64,000 bases of DNA, taken from JAUVXJ01 sp964433755. GTDB taxonomy: Bacteria; Chloroflexota; Anaerolineae; UBA7937; B3-Chlor. The stretch covers positions 1 to 64,000 of the forward strand of contig CAYSSR010000008.1 of assembly GCA_964433755.1 (NCBI GenBank). The letters run 5' to 3'. The position numbers were made by a program, and so were the translations under genes. The notes beneath the pieces are model-generated. The model saw nothing but the letters and a program-made list of their open reading frames with translations. It was not told the origin of the DNA and ran no database searches. Positions 24,046-33,423 of this stretch are shown one piece after another. Positions within the stretch are counted from its first letter, which is position 1. Each line of letters starts with the position of its first letter.

Positions 24046-25302
24046 CTACTCGACCACGATCGTAGCGTCAGCGGGCATCCCGGGCTTCAGATCGTGGTCT
24101 GGATTCGGGATAAGAATCTTGACGGCGAACACCGTGTTGACCCGCTCTTCCTCGGTCTGGACGTTGCGTGGTGTGAACTCTGCCTCCGACGAAATGTAGA
24201 CCACTTCTCCCTCGTAGACCTGGCCTGGAAACGAGTCGACTGCCACATCTACCTCCTGGCCGAGCTGGATGCGGCCATATCGGTTCTCGGGGATGTACAC
24301 GGTCAGCTTGACCTCCTCGAGATTGGCGACGGTCATCAGAGTGGCGCCGGCAGAAGCCGTCTCCCCGACGTGGATCGACCGGCTGCTGACCAGGCCACTG
24401 AGCGGCGAGCGTAGGCTCATCTTGTCAAGCTGGATCTGGAGGATGCCCAGGGCCGCCTCGGCCTGGCTGACCAGGGCCTGCGCTACTGAGACTTCCTCGG
24501 CAGTCGGTTTGGCCAGCAACGAGTCGAGGCTGGCTTGTGCGACCTCCACGGCCGCTATCGCATCGTCGTACATAGACCGGGCCTGGTTCGCCGCCGCGTT
24601 CAAGGCTACGGGGTTGTTGCGCATCTCCAACAGGTTGTCCAGTTGGGTCTGCGCCCCGGCCAGTTGCTCCTCGGCGATGGCGACGCTGGCCTCTGCCGCT
24701 TGCACCTGCTGGTCCAGGGCCGCGTAGCTGGTCTTGCTCTGGTCATCGCCCGCGCCAGCGAAGGCGTCTCTCTGTATGATCACGGTTTGGAGTTGTGCTT
24801 GAGCTTGAGTCACTCCCCGCTGGGCCAGCTCCACCTGCGTGCGGGCTTCGTCTATCTGGGCGTCCAGTTCCTGCGGATTGTCTCGCAGAGCCACAGCATC
24901 GCGCCAGGCTAGTTCTGCCCCATCTCTGGCGGAGGTAGCCTGTCCCAGAAGGGCCTCTGCCGTCTGTATCTCTCCGGGTCGCGCCCCGGCTTGCACCAGA
25001 TCGAGGTTGGCTTGCGCTGCGCCGACGGCGGACTCGGCCTGGCCGATCTGAGCCTCGAGGAGGGCGGAGTCCAGGAGTACCAGGAGCTGACCTTCCTCGA
25101 CCTCGTCGCCTTCATCGACCAGCACGTCCTCGATGCGGCCTCCGAATTCCGAAGCGATGACCACTTCCTCGGCTTCGATGGTTCCAGACGCTTCTATGGC
25201 CCCCGCCGTCTCAGTACCCTGACAGCCGGAAATCAATGCGGTCAGGAGCGCTGCGACTACCAGCAAGAGGGCAACGGCTTTGGTGCTATCCGTGATTCTC
25301 AT
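24046..25302 (-). CDS. HlyD-family periplasmic adaptor lipoprotein (exporter subunit)
   Basis: A 418-aa membrane-fusion protein. The N-terminus ends in lipobox LISGC. The first half of the biotinyl-lipoyl domain (ASGTIEAEEVVIASEFGGRIEDVLVDEGDEVEEGQ) is followed by a long alpha-helical hairpin rich in Ala, Gln and Glu (about 90-290). The second half (MSLRSPLSGLVSSRSIHVGETAS) and a beta-barrel ending LKPGMPADATIVVE follow. It resembles YbhG-type adaptors of ABC-2 exporters. It is the last gene of a long minus-strand operon, 14 bases after a second adaptor. The two are homologous along their length. Confidence 0.88.
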   Translation of the reverse strand: MRITDSTKAVALLLVVAALLTALISGCQGTETAGAIEASGTIEAEEVVIASEFGGRIEDVLVDEGDEVEEGQLLVLLDSALLEAQIGQAESAVGAAQANLDLVQAGARPGEIQTAEALLGQATSARDGAELAWRDAVALRDNPQELDAQIDEARTQVELAQRGVTQAQAQLQTVIIQRDAFAGAGDDQSKTSYAALDQQVQAAEASVAIAEEQLAGAQTQLDNLLEMRNNPVALNAAANQARSMYDDAIAAVEVAQASLDSLLAKPTAEEVSVAQALVSQAEAALGILQIQLDKMSLRSPLSGLVSSRSIHVGETASAGATLMTVANLEEVKLTVYIPENRYGRIQLGQEVDVAVDSFPGQVYEGEVVYISSEAEFTPRNVQTEEERVNTVFAVKILIPNPDHDLKPGMPADATIVVE

Positions 25303-25316
25303 TGGTTCGCCTCCCC

Positions 25317-26711
25317 CTATCCCTCAACCAGAATCTGGGCATCGGCAGGCATGCCGGGCTTCAGTGCGTGATCCGGGTTCGGTATCTCTATCTTTACAGC
25401 GAACACGGTGCTGACGCGTTCCTCTTTCGTTTGCACGTTCTTGGGGGTGAACTCGGCGCCCGAAGCGATGTGCACGACCTTTCCTTCGAAGGTCCTCTCA
25501 GGATAGGAGTCCACAGTGATCCTCACCGCCTGCCCTACTCTTACCAATCCTATCTCGTTCTCAGGGACGTAAACAGTAAGCGTCACCTGGTCGAGGTCGG
25601 CCAACGTGAGCAGGGCGAAGTTTGGTGGGGCGATCTCTCCCACGCCGACCATACGTGCCAGCACGACACCGGTCCTGGGTGCGTGGAGCGTCATCTTGTC
25701 GAGTTGTACCTGTAGGGTGCCCAGTGCTGCCTCGGCCTGCTCCACCAGAGACTGGGCCACACCCACCTCCTGATCCGTGGCTCCTGCACGAAGGGCCTCG
25801 AGCTGTGCCTGGGCTACTTCCACATTGGCCTCGGCGACCAGGTACTGCGCCTCGGCGGCACTGACCAGAGCATTGGCCTCCAACGGGTTCTCGCGCATGT
25901 CCAGCAGGTTGCGCAGGTTCTGGCGGGCGCCATCGCGGGCCTCCTCGGCTGCAAGAAGTCCCTCCCAGGCCATCCAGGCCTCCTGGTTTGCCAGATTGCC
26001 CTGCCTACGAACCTCGCTCAACACCGCCTCCCCCACGTTGAAGTGCCTCTTGAGTTCTATGGGGAGGCCGGGCACGGGTATCTCAACGTCGAAGCCCTCC
26101 ACCAATTGTGGGTAGGTGCGTTCGAAGTACGCCGTTTGGATGTCGCTGGCGTGCGCGTTGGCGGTGGCTTGCGTCACGTTGAGTTCAGCGATGGCCAACT
26201 GGGTTCTGGCACCGTCGATCTGTGCCTCCAGTTGCTGAGGCTCGGCGCGAGCGGTCTTGGCATCATCGAGGGCCTGAAGCGCTCCATCTCGGGCCACTTC
26301 TGCCTGATGCAGGAGCGCCTCCGCCTGGGCGATGTCGGCCTCTGATGCGCCAGTCTCTACCTGAGCGAGGGCTGCTTGTGCGCCCTCGAGCGCGGCCTCC
26401 GCCTGGGTCATCTGGGCCCGGAGAAGGGCATCATCCAGGCGGAAGAGTGGAACGCCTTCCTCCACCAGGTCACCTTCGTCGGCCAGTACCTCCGCCACTC
26501 GCCCGCCGAGCTCCGTCGTTACCGATACCTCCTCGGCTTCGATGATCCCGGACGCGGCGAGAACGCCAGCGGGGGTGGCTTCGGTTTGGAGGCCGAGGTC
26601 GGCCAGCAGCTGACCCCAGATGCCGGGCTGCGAGCTCAAGTACCACAGCCCGGCGCCGGCGCAAACGAGCACTAGCGCCACTACCAGGAACCTCAAGTAT
26701 CTCTTTCTCAT
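25317..26711 (-). CDS. HlyD-family periplasmic adaptor (second copy)
   Basis: A 464-aa adaptor with an N-terminal membrane anchor (RYLRFLVVALVLVCAGAG) rather than a lipobox. The lipoyl half-motifs are ASGIIEAEEVSVTTELGGRV and MTLHAPRTGVVLARMVGVGE, separated by a long helical hairpin (about 110-330) with an extra segment around FERTYPQLVEGFDVEIPVPG that its neighbour lacks. The end LKPGMPADAQILVEG matches the downstream adaptor. ATG 26711 is chosen because GAGGAGAAGAAGG lies just upstream; the frame also opens at 26744. Two adaptors in one operon suggest two transport assemblies or a mixed hexamer. Confidence 0.87.
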   Translation of the reverse strand: MRKRYLRFLVVALVLVCAGAGLWYLSSQPGIWGQLLADLGLQTEATPAGVLAASGIIEAEEVSVTTELGGRVAEVLADEGDLVEEGVPLFRLDDALLRAQMTQAEAALEGAQAALAQVETGASEADIAQAEALLHQAEVARDGALQALDDAKTARAEPQQLEAQIDGARTQLAIAELNVTQATANAHASDIQTAYFERTYPQLVEGFDVEIPVPGLPIELKRHFNVGEAVLSEVRRQGNLANQEAWMAWEGLLAAEEARDGARQNLRNLLDMRENPLEANALVSAAEAQYLVAEANVEVAQAQLEALRAGATDQEVGVAQSLVEQAEAALGTLQVQLDKMTLHAPRTGVVLARMVGVGEIAPPNFALLTLADLDQVTLTVYVPENEIGLVRVGQAVRITVDSYPERTFEGKVVHIASGAEFTPKNVQTKEERVSTVFAVKIEIPNPDHALKPGMPADAQILVEG

Positions 26712-26751
26712 TGCCTTCTTCTCCTCTAGCCGTTCTGACTCCATGAGCGCA

Positions 26752-27711
26752 CTAGTCCCCGTTCTCCTTGCCTACTCTCCGGTCTTCTTCCTTGATGCTG
26801 GAGATGAAGACGTCCTCCAGGGACGGCGCGATGATGTCCATGCCGGTGATTTCCACTTTCATGTCTCGCAGCAGGCGCTCTATCGTGGACTTGTGCGTCT
26901 CCAGGTCTGCTCCCACGACGTGGATGAGAGCGCCATAGAGGGCCACCTCGTCGAAGAGAGAGGAGTCCCGCAGCGTGCTCAGCGCCAGATCTGGGTCTGA
27001 GCAGTCGATCTCCATGACCTGTCCCTTCATGATCGTCTCTTTGATCTCCTGAGGCGTTCCCCGGGCCACGATCCGCCCCAGGTGGATGAAGGCCAGGCTC
27101 TGGCAGTGCTCTGCCTCGTCCATGTAGTGGGTGGTGACGAAGATGGTGGTCCCCTGGTCCGATAGCTCGTAAAGCAAGTCCCAGAAGGCGCGCCGGGAGA
27201 TTGGATCTACGCCCGCCGTGGGCTCGTCGAGGAACAGCATCTCTGGCTCGTGGATGATGGCCGTGCCCAGGGCGAGCCGCTGCTTCCAGCCCCCGGAGAG
27301 GTTCTTGGTCATCTCGCGCTCCCTGCCTTTGAGATTAGCCATCTCCAGGATGTAGTCCTTGCGGTCGCGCAGACGCTTGCCCGTCACACCGTAGGTCCCG
27401 CCGTAGAAGTTCAGATTCTCAGAGACCGTAAGGTCGTTGTAGAGACTGAACTGTTGAGACATATAGCCTATTCTCTTACGAATCTCCTCAGGATCCTTCT
27501 CAATGTCGTAACCCAACACCGTGGCCGTGCCGTTGGTGGGACGTAGCAGTCCCAACAACATGCGAATGGTAGTGGTCTTTCCGGATCCGTTAGGACCCAG
27601 GAAGCCGAAGATCTCTCCGGTGGGGATGCGGAAGCTGATGTGATCCACCGCCGTGAAATCGCCGAACTCCTTGGTCAGCTCTTCGGCCACGACAGAGTGC
27701 TCGTTCTTCAT
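26752..27711 (-). CDS. ABC exporter ATPase (YbhF C-terminal-half type)
   Basis: A 319-aa ATP-binding subunit with Walker A GPNGSGKTT, Q-loop IGYMSQQFSLY, signature NLSGGWKQR, Walker B MLFLDEPTAGVD and switch His in VTTHYMDEAEH. A C-terminal ~90-residue domain follows. The phrase SQQFSLYNDLTVSENLNFYGG resembles the second nucleotide-binding half of YbhF. ATG 27711 has AAAGGAG eight bases upstream; a GTG at 27777 overlaps the upstream stop and is an alternative. It probably pairs with the ATPase encoded just upstream to drive the ABC-2 permeases. Confidence 0.9.
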   Translation of the reverse strand: MKNEHSVVAEELTKEFGDFTAVDHISFRIPTGEIFGFLGPNGSGKTTTIRMLLGLLRPTNGTATVLGYDIEKDPEEIRKRIGYMSQQFSLYNDLTVSENLNFYGGTYGVTGKRLRDRKDYILEMANLKGREREMTKNLSGGWKQRLALGTAIIHEPEMLFLDEPTAGVDPISRRAFWDLLYELSDQGTTIFVTTHYMDEAEHCQSLAFIHLGRIVARGTPQEIKETIMKGQVMEIDCSDPDLALSTLRDSSLFDEVALYGALIHVVGADLETHKSTIERLLRDMKVEITGMDIIAPSLEDVFISSIKEEDRRVGKENGD

Positions 27712-27769
27712 ACCGCTAGCTCCTTTGTCTTCAGGCTGGTCTCCGCCAGGGGATCTGACAGGTTGCTGG

Positions 27770-28747
27770 CTAGTCACTCTCCGAAGACATGGGGTTGTTC
27801 GCTCGTCCCTCTGCTATCCTCTTGCGAATCAGGGAGATGAAAGCCTCTTCCATGCGGGGCCTCGTTTGCCGCAGTCCTGAGACGGCGATCCCTTCGTTCT
27901 TGAGTTGGTCCTCCAGGGCTGACTTGCGTTTCTCCGCGCTATCCACGAAAACGTGGAGCAGGTCGCCGTAGGTCTGAATCTCCAAAACACCGTCCATCCC
28001 CGCCACCAGGTCCCGTGCACGCCTGAGGTCGTCCGGCCGCAGCTCGATCAGTTCTCCCGATATCAGGTCCTTCACCGCTTCCGGAGTGTCACAGACGATC
28101 ATGTCTCCCTCGAACATCAACCCCACTCGCGAACACCTTTCGGCCTCGTCCATGTATGGTGTGCTGACGAAGAGCGTGACGCCCCGGAGGTGCAGGTCGG
28201 AGAGGATGTCCCAGAACTCGCGGCGTGAAACGGGATCCACTCCAGTGGTAGGCTCGTCCAGGAACAGGACCTCCGGCTCGTGGATGAGGGTGCAGGCCAG
28301 CGCCAGCTTCTTCTGCATCCCGCCCGAGAGCTGTGCCGCGCGCCGGTCCTTGAACTCAGTGAGGCGGGCGAAGGCCAGGAGTTGTGCGATTCTCTCCCGC
28401 CGTACTTCGCCGCTCACAGCGAAGATGTCCGCGAAGAAGTTGAGGTTCTCGATGACGGACAGATCACCGTACAGGTTGAAACGCTGGGCCATGTAGCCGA
28501 TACGCTTCTTGATCTCCTCCGCGTCCTTTTCGACGTCGAATCCCGCCACGGTGGCAGAGCCATCGCTGGGGCTCATGATGGCGCACAGCAGACGGATGGT
28601 GGTGGTCTTGCCAGCGCCGTCGGGCCCCACCAGGCCGAAGATCTCGCCGCGCCTGATGGCGAGGTCCAGACTGTCCACAGCCACCACCTTCTTGAATCGG
28701 CGGGTCAGGCTGTGCGTCTCTATCGCCAGATCGTTTTCGTTGGACAT
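27770..28747 (-). CDS. ABC exporter ATPase (YbhF N-terminal-half type)
   Basis: A 325-aa ATP-binding subunit. Walker A is GPDGAGKTT (the Asp variant typical of the first half of YbhF), then IGYMAQRFNLYGD, signature QLSGGMQKK, Walker B VLFLDEPTTGVD and VSTPYMDEAER. In that last motif the H-loop His is replaced by Pro (VSTPY), so this site may be catalytically weak, leaving the partner ATPase to do most hydrolysis. A C-terminal domain (about 225-325) matches that of the neighbour. ATG 28747 is preceded by GAGGTCTAC. The two ATPases together look like YbhF split into separate genes. Confidence 0.9.
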   Translation of the reverse strand: MSNENDLAIETHSLTRRFKKVVAVDSLDLAIRRGEIFGLVGPDGAGKTTTIRLLCAIMSPSDGSATVAGFDVEKDAEEIKKRIGYMAQRFNLYGDLSVIENLNFFADIFAVSGEVRRERIAQLLAFARLTEFKDRRAAQLSGGMQKKLALACTLIHEPEVLFLDEPTTGVDPVSRREFWDILSDLHLRGVTLFVSTPYMDEAERCSRVGLMFEGDMIVCDTPEAVKDLISGELIELRPDDLRRARDLVAGMDGVLEIQTYGDLLHVFVDSAEKRKSALEDQLKNEGIAVSGLRQTRPRMEEAFISLIRKRIAEGRANNPMSSESD

Positions 28748-28775
28748 CACGTAGACCTCAGTTCTATGCCGCTTG

Positions 28776-29909
28776 TCAGTCCAGTCGCTTCTGGAAGCTA
28801 CGCACGCTTACGACCATGCTGGCCGCGCCCAGGAGGACGAGGGCTGATAGTTGGGATCGGATATGGACAAAGGAGGCTCCCTTGAGCGTGATAGCTCGGA
28901 GCATGCTCAGGTAGTGGCGGATGGGAAAGAAGACGGATGCCCACTGCATGACCACGGGCATGTTCTCCACCGCAACCAGGTAGCCCGAGAAGGCCACACT
29001 CAGGATCCCCGTCATGAAGATCATCATGACTGCTTGCTGCTGTGTCGACGACACGGCAGAGATGACCAATCCCCAGGTCAGTTGAGCCACGATGAACACC
29101 AAAGTCACAAACAGAAGCAGACCCAGCGATCCCCTGACGGGAAGCCCAAAGGCCCACACGGTGATGCCTAGCATCGCCAGGAAATCGACGAGAGCCACCA
29201 GTGTGGGCAGCGTCGCTTTGGCTACGATGAGTTCGGTTCTCCTCAGAGGAGTCACCATGAGCTGTTCCAGGGTGCCGGTCTCCCGTTCCCTCACGATCCC
29301 CACCGACGACACCAGCAAGGTCACGATGAGGACGATGAGGCTCAACTGCGAAGGCAAGAGATAATAGGAATGATTCATCTCCGGATTGAAACGTGCCGTG
29401 GACACAAGGTCGAGCGTTGCCGCTCCGGCGCTGCCCACGGCAGCCGACTGTGCTCGCTCCACCGCTATCTCCGCCCCCATGCTGGCGATGGCTCCCTCCG
29501 CGGCCCCCAGCGCCGCATAGCCCACGAGGACGCTGGACCCGTCCACCAGGACTTGCACCGTTGCTCTGTCCCGCGGGGAAGCCAGCGTTTCTGCGAAGCC
29601 CGACGGAATGACCACGGCGACGCTCACCTCGCCTCGGTCCAACAGGGTATCGATGTGCTCCGCGCTGTCAAGGTAATGTGTCACGTCCAGCGTCTTCAGG
29701 TTGTCCAGTGCCACGATCAGTGCCCTGCTGTCGCTGCTGCGATCCTGATCTACTATGGCCGTCGCCAGGTGCTGCGTTTCCGACCCTGTAGCTTGGCCCA
29801 TCATCAAGAGCTGCGCGGTGGGGCCCACCAGGATGAAGGCGATGAGCACCTTGTCCCGCAGGAACTGCTGGAAGTCCTTCACGATCATATTGGCGATGCG
29901 CCGCCACAT
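28776..29909 (-). CDS. ABC-2 type permease (pair member A2)
   Basis: A 377-aa permease. An N-terminal helix (LIAFILVGPTAQLLMM) is followed by a large extracytoplasmic domain with TAIVDQDRSSDSRALI and VAVVIPSGFAE. A C-terminal block of about five helices has the conserved RERETGTLEQLMVTPLRRTELIVAK coupling segment. It is closest in pattern to the permease at 31116. MWRRIANMIVKD at 29909 is taken as the start, five bases after the preceding permease stop; the longer frame would run into that gene. It probably dimerises with the permease encoded immediately upstream. Confidence 0.9.
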   Translation of the reverse strand: MWRRIANMIVKDFQQFLRDKVLIAFILVGPTAQLLMMGQATGSETQHLATAIVDQDRSSDSRALIVALDNLKTLDVTHYLDSAEHIDTLLDRGEVSVAVVIPSGFAETLASPRDRATVQVLVDGSSVLVGYAALGAAEGAIASMGAEIAVERAQSAAVGSAGAATLDLVSTARFNPEMNHSYYLLPSQLSLIVLIVTLLVSSVGIVRERETGTLEQLMVTPLRRTELIVAKATLPTLVALVDFLAMLGITVWAFGLPVRGSLGLLLFVTLVFIVAQLTWGLVISAVSSTQQQAVMMIFMTGILSVAFSGYLVAVENMPVVMQWASVFFPIRHYLSMLRAITLKGASFVHIRSQLSALVLLGAASMVVSVRSFQKRLD

Positions 29910-29914
29910 GGTTC

Positions 29915-31099
29915 CTATCCCAACCTCTTCTTGAACAGCTTGATGGTCAGCGCCAGGTAAGCTGTGCCCATGACAGCCAGGATCAGCGCCGAGGGCCACA
30001 CCGAGAGAAGGCCCACACCCTTGAGGAAGATCGCTCGAGAGATGGTGACGAAGTGGGTGGTGGGCAGGAAGTTGGCCTGGATCTGGGCGATCAAAGAAGT
30101 CCTATCCACCGGGTCGATCAATCCCGACAGGAACATGGACGGGACGAAGATCACCAGGAACAGCACGACTGTGGCCGCCTGCTGTGAGGACACAAGACTG
30201 GCCAACAAGAGACTGAGACCCAGCACTCCCAGGAGGAAATCGGCCGTAAGCAAGGCATAGAGCACCAGGTTGCCCTCGAAGGGCACTTCAAACCACATGG
30301 TCGCCACGGCCACCACCGGCAGAACGCTGACCAGGCCGCACGACAAGTAGGCGACCAGCTTCCCCACCAGGAGCTCCGTTGCACCAACCGGCGTGGCATA
30401 CAGACCCTCCAGAGTGCCGAGCTCCTTCTCACGGGTCAGGGAAGTGGCGATCGAGAACGCCGGCATACACATCACCACCGCGATCAGGCCGGGCACCATG
30501 CTGTGCAGCGCTGAGAGGTTGGCGTTGTATCGCACGCGGGCCCTGATCTCTACGGGCGATAGTGTCGCCTGCGCATACTCCGGAAGAGCGGACAGCGTGG
30601 ACACGAACTGCTGGGTGCGGCCCTGGAGTTCGGCCAGCATCTGGCTGGCGGTGCCGGGAGCCGTTCCATCCAGGATCAACTGAATCGCTCCATTGTCGCC
30701 CCGATCCACGGCCTCCATGAAACCAGGCGGAATCACCAGTACGCCCTGAACGCGATCGGTGATCAGAAGCTGGTCCGCTGTCTCGGCGTCGGCGATGTCC
30801 GCCAACAGGCTGACGGTTCCGCCCTCGGTGAGGGCAGCCACGTAGCGCCGGGACAGCGACGACTTGTCCTGATCCAGAACGGCCAGGTCGAAGTGCTGCA
30901 CGTCCCAGGTGAACAGGTACGACAGCATGAGCAGGGTGAAGGCGGGCGAGATGAAGACCATGAACAGGGTCCTACCATCCCGCACGATGTGCCGCAGCTC
31001 CTTGGCTACGATGGATCTGGTGCGGCACAGCCGATCACTTGTCGGCGCTGCCCGCCGGAGCAGACTTGCCCTCTTGTCGACTCTTGAGCCGTGTCTCAT
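29915..31099 (-). CDS. ABC-2 type permease (pair member B2)
   Basis: A 394-aa permease with the same layout: cytoplasmic start IVAKELRHIVRDGRTLFM, first helix, extracytoplasmic domain with LAVLDQDKSSLSRRYV and GVLVIPPGFME, then LTREKELGTLEGLYATPVGATELLVGK and the C-terminal helices. Its N-terminus and coupling segment match the permease at 32252 better than its direct neighbours. The ATG at 31099 has only a weak ribosome site, and the first ~28 residues are not conserved in the others, so the true start may be later. It lies 16 bases from the preceding permease gene. Confidence 0.88.
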   Translation of the reverse strand: MRHGSRVDKRASLLRRAAPTSDRLCRTRSIVAKELRHIVRDGRTLFMVFISPAFTLLMLSYLFTWDVQHFDLAVLDQDKSSLSRRYVAALTEGGTVSLLADIADAETADQLLITDRVQGVLVIPPGFMEAVDRGDNGAIQLILDGTAPGTASQMLAELQGRTQQFVSTLSALPEYAQATLSPVEIRARVRYNANLSALHSMVPGLIAVVMCMPAFSIATSLTREKELGTLEGLYATPVGATELLVGKLVAYLSCGLVSVLPVVAVATMWFEVPFEGNLVLYALLTADFLLGVLGLSLLLASLVSSQQAATVVLFLVIFVPSMFLSGLIDPVDRTSLIAQIQANFLPTTHFVTISRAIFLKGVGLLSVWPSALILAVMGTAYLALTIKLFKKRLG

Positions 31100-31115
31100 C
31101 TTGTATGTTAAGGTG

Positions 31116-32246
31116 CTAGTCCAGTCGCCGCCGTAGGATGGTCAACGTCACAGAGTTGATGATGACTCCCAGGACGGCAAGGGCAACCAGTTCTCTCCAG
31201 AACATGCCGATCCCGGCGCCCTTGAGCATGATGTCGCGCATAACCAGCAGCCAGTGTTTGATGGGCACCAGATTGGCGACGAGTTGCATCAGCGGCGGCA
31301 TGGTATCCACAGGGAAGGCGTACCCGGAGAAGACCATGCCCACCATGGCGATGACCATCACCAGGAGCAGCGCCTGCAACTGGGTGCGAGAGAATCCGGA
31401 GATGAGCAGGCCCCATCCCAGTTCGACGAAGATGTAGAACAGGGCCAGCACCAGCAGCAAGGGCAGCGAGCCCTTCATGGGCACGCCAAAGATGAAGACA
31501 GTGATGCCCAGCATGAGCAGGAAGTCGAAGTATGAGAGGACCACTGCGGGGATGGCCTTTCCTACGATCAGCTCCCAGCTCCGGATGGGGGTGACCATCA
31601 GTTGCTCGAAGGTACCTAGCTCACGCTCTCTGGCGATGCTGATGGCGGCGATCATCAGAGCCACCATCTCCAGCATGAAGCCCATCTCCGAGGGCACGGT
31701 ATAGTTGGCCTCCGATAGCTCCTCGTTGAACCACACCCGGACGTCAGTCCTGATGACCTCGCCGAGCCTTCCCGCCAGGTGCCCCCAACTCTGGGCCAGC
31801 GTCTGGTACGCGTAACTGTCTATCACCCCTTGAGCGCTCGTCTCTGCGACCCGGGCCGCAGAAGGGTCGGAGCCGTCCAGGATGACCTGGACCTGGGTCG
31901 CAGTGGACCCCAGTGACGTCAGGCCCTCGCCGAAGCCAGGAGGGATAACCACGCCCGCTGTGATGGAGCCGTCGTCCAGCAGTCTGGTCAGTTCCGCTTC
32001 ACTATCCGGGTAGTAGCTGGCGTCGAAGGTCTCGGAGTTCTCCAGGGCGACGACCAATCCCCGGCTGACCTCGGAGTGATCTCGATCCACGATGGCTGTG
32101 GGCAGTTGCTCGATGGGCGACGACGTGGACCAGGCGACGAACATCAGTTCCGAGACGGGGCCGAGCACCAGGAAGGAAACCAGGAGAACGTCCCGGCGGA
32201 GATGGATCAGTTCCTTGGCTACTATCTGCCGGATGCGGTTCAGCAT
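31116..32246 (-). CDS. ABC-2 type permease (pair member A1)
   Basis: A 376-aa permease. MLNRIRQIVAKELIHLRRD, an extracytoplasmic domain with TAIVDRDHSEVSRGLV and AGVVIPPGFGEGL, and ARERELGTFEQLMVTPIRSWELIVGK before the terminal helices define it. The start at 32246 is five bases after the preceding permease stop with GGGGTAAG upstream; the long upstream extension of the frame overlaps that gene and is rejected. It is the closest relative of the permease at 28776, which suggests that a two-gene permease unit was duplicated. Confidence 0.9.
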   Translation of the reverse strand: MLNRIRQIVAKELIHLRRDVLLVSFLVLGPVSELMFVAWSTSSPIEQLPTAIVDRDHSEVSRGLVVALENSETFDASYYPDSEAELTRLLDDGSITAGVVIPPGFGEGLTSLGSTATQVQVILDGSDPSAARVAETSAQGVIDSYAYQTLAQSWGHLAGRLGEVIRTDVRVWFNEELSEANYTVPSEMGFMLEMVALMIAAISIARERELGTFEQLMVTPIRSWELIVGKAIPAVVLSYFDFLLMLGITVFIFGVPMKGSLPLLLVLALFYIFVELGWGLLISGFSRTQLQALLLVMVIAMVGMVFSGYAFPVDTMPPLMQLVANLVPIKHWLLVMRDIMLKGAGIGMFWRELVALAVLGVIINSVTLTILRRRLD

Positions 32247-32251
32247 GTCGC

Positions 32252-33385
32252 TTACCCCAGTCTCTTCTTGAAGGTGAGGATAGACACCGCCGTCACGCCT
32301 ACGCCCATGGCGAACAACGCGGCCGCGAAGGGCCACAGCGAGGCCAGACCTAATCCTTTGAGGAACAGGCCCCGGGTGATAGTGAGATAGTGGGTGGTAG
32401 GCATCATGTAGGCTTCCATCTTCATCTCCGCGGGCATGCTGGTGATGGGATAGAAAAGCCCGGACATGAAGAAGCCTGGAAAGAGAAAGATGAGCATGGC
32501 GCAAGCCATAGCTGCCTGCTGGCTGGGCACGAAGACAGAGATGACGAGAGAGATGCTGAGCGCCGCCAGGAAGAAATCAGCGGAGAGCAGGACGTACAGG
32601 AGCGGACTGCCACGGAACGGAGTCCCGAGCCAGTAGACACCCACCAGAGCACAAAGAACGGCGCTGAACAGCCCGCTAAGAACGTAGGGGATGAGCTTAC
32701 CGATGAGGAGTTCCGAGCGTCGCACGGGTGTGGTGATCAGCGCCTCGAGCGTGCCCTTCTCCTTTTCCGCCGTCAGGGCCAGGGTCGCGGCCACGGCGGG
32801 CATCCCCAGAACGATGGCGATGAGGCCTGGCACCCAGCCGATGATCGCCTTCAGCGTCGGATTGTACCAGGTACGCATACGTAGCTGAATGGGAGACAAC
32901 TGACCTGTGTCGATACCTTCGCGCTCCAGAGCCGCACTCATTACGTCCAGCGCTACCTGCTGGGTGTAGCCGCCGATGTACGTGATGGTGTGGTTGGCGG
33001 TATTGGGGTCAGTGCCGTCGATGATAAGCTGAAGGCTCGCCTCACGCCCGGCGAGCAGGTCATCCTCGAAACCAGCGGGGATGACGACCGCTGCCTTGGC
33101 CTGGCGGCGTTCCAGCCGGCTCTGCATCTCTGCGTAGTCGCGAGGCCAGTAGGCCAGGACGATGTCGCCGGTGCTCGCCAGCCCGTCGCGGTATTCACGT
33201 GACAACATGCTCTGGTCGTAGTCCAGGACGGCGATTGCCACGTTCCTGATCTCCACTGACATGGAGTAGGCGAAGACGACGAGCAAGAAGACCGGCGACA
33301 CGGTCACCAGCACGAAGGTTCTCCGGTCGCGGAGGATGTGCCACATCTCCTTGCGCATGATGGAGACAGTTCTTCTCAGATTCAT
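32252..33385 (-). CDS. ABC-2 type permease (pair member B1)
   Basis: A 377-aa permease starting MNLRRTVSIMRKEMWHILRD, with extracytoplasmic signatures IAVLDYDQSMLSREYR and AAVVIPAGFEDDL and coupling segment LTAEKEKGTLEALITTPVRRSELLIGK. It is the closest relative of the permease at 29915. It is the first permease of the operon, after the TetR and small membrane-protein genes. GAGCGGAGC precedes the ATG. With the permease encoded next it would form one heterodimer of a YbhR/YbhS-like exporter. Confidence 0.9.
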   Translation of the reverse strand: MNLRRTVSIMRKEMWHILRDRRTFVLVTVSPVFLLVVFAYSMSVEIRNVAIAVLDYDQSMLSREYRDGLASTGDIVLAYWPRDYAEMQSRLERRQAKAAVVIPAGFEDDLLAGREASLQLIIDGTDPNTANHTITYIGGYTQQVALDVMSAALEREGIDTGQLSPIQLRMRTWYNPTLKAIIGWVPGLIAIVLGMPAVAATLALTAEKEKGTLEALITTPVRRSELLIGKLIPYVLSGLFSAVLCALVGVYWLGTPFRGSPLLYVLLSADFFLAALSISLVISVFVPSQQAAMACAMLIFLFPGFFMSGLFYPITSMPAEMKMEAYMMPTTHYLTITRGLFLKGLGLASLWPFAAALFAMGVGVTAVSILTFKKRLG

Positions 33386-33423
33386 GCTCCGCTCGCTCTG
33401 CTAAGAGTCCTCAGCTCAAGGCA

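Noticed and set aside
32247..32504. 86-residue N-terminal extension of permease A1
   Set aside because: It overlaps the preceding permease gene and has His/Arg-rich out-of-frame composition; MLNRIRQIV at 32246 has a proper ribosome site.
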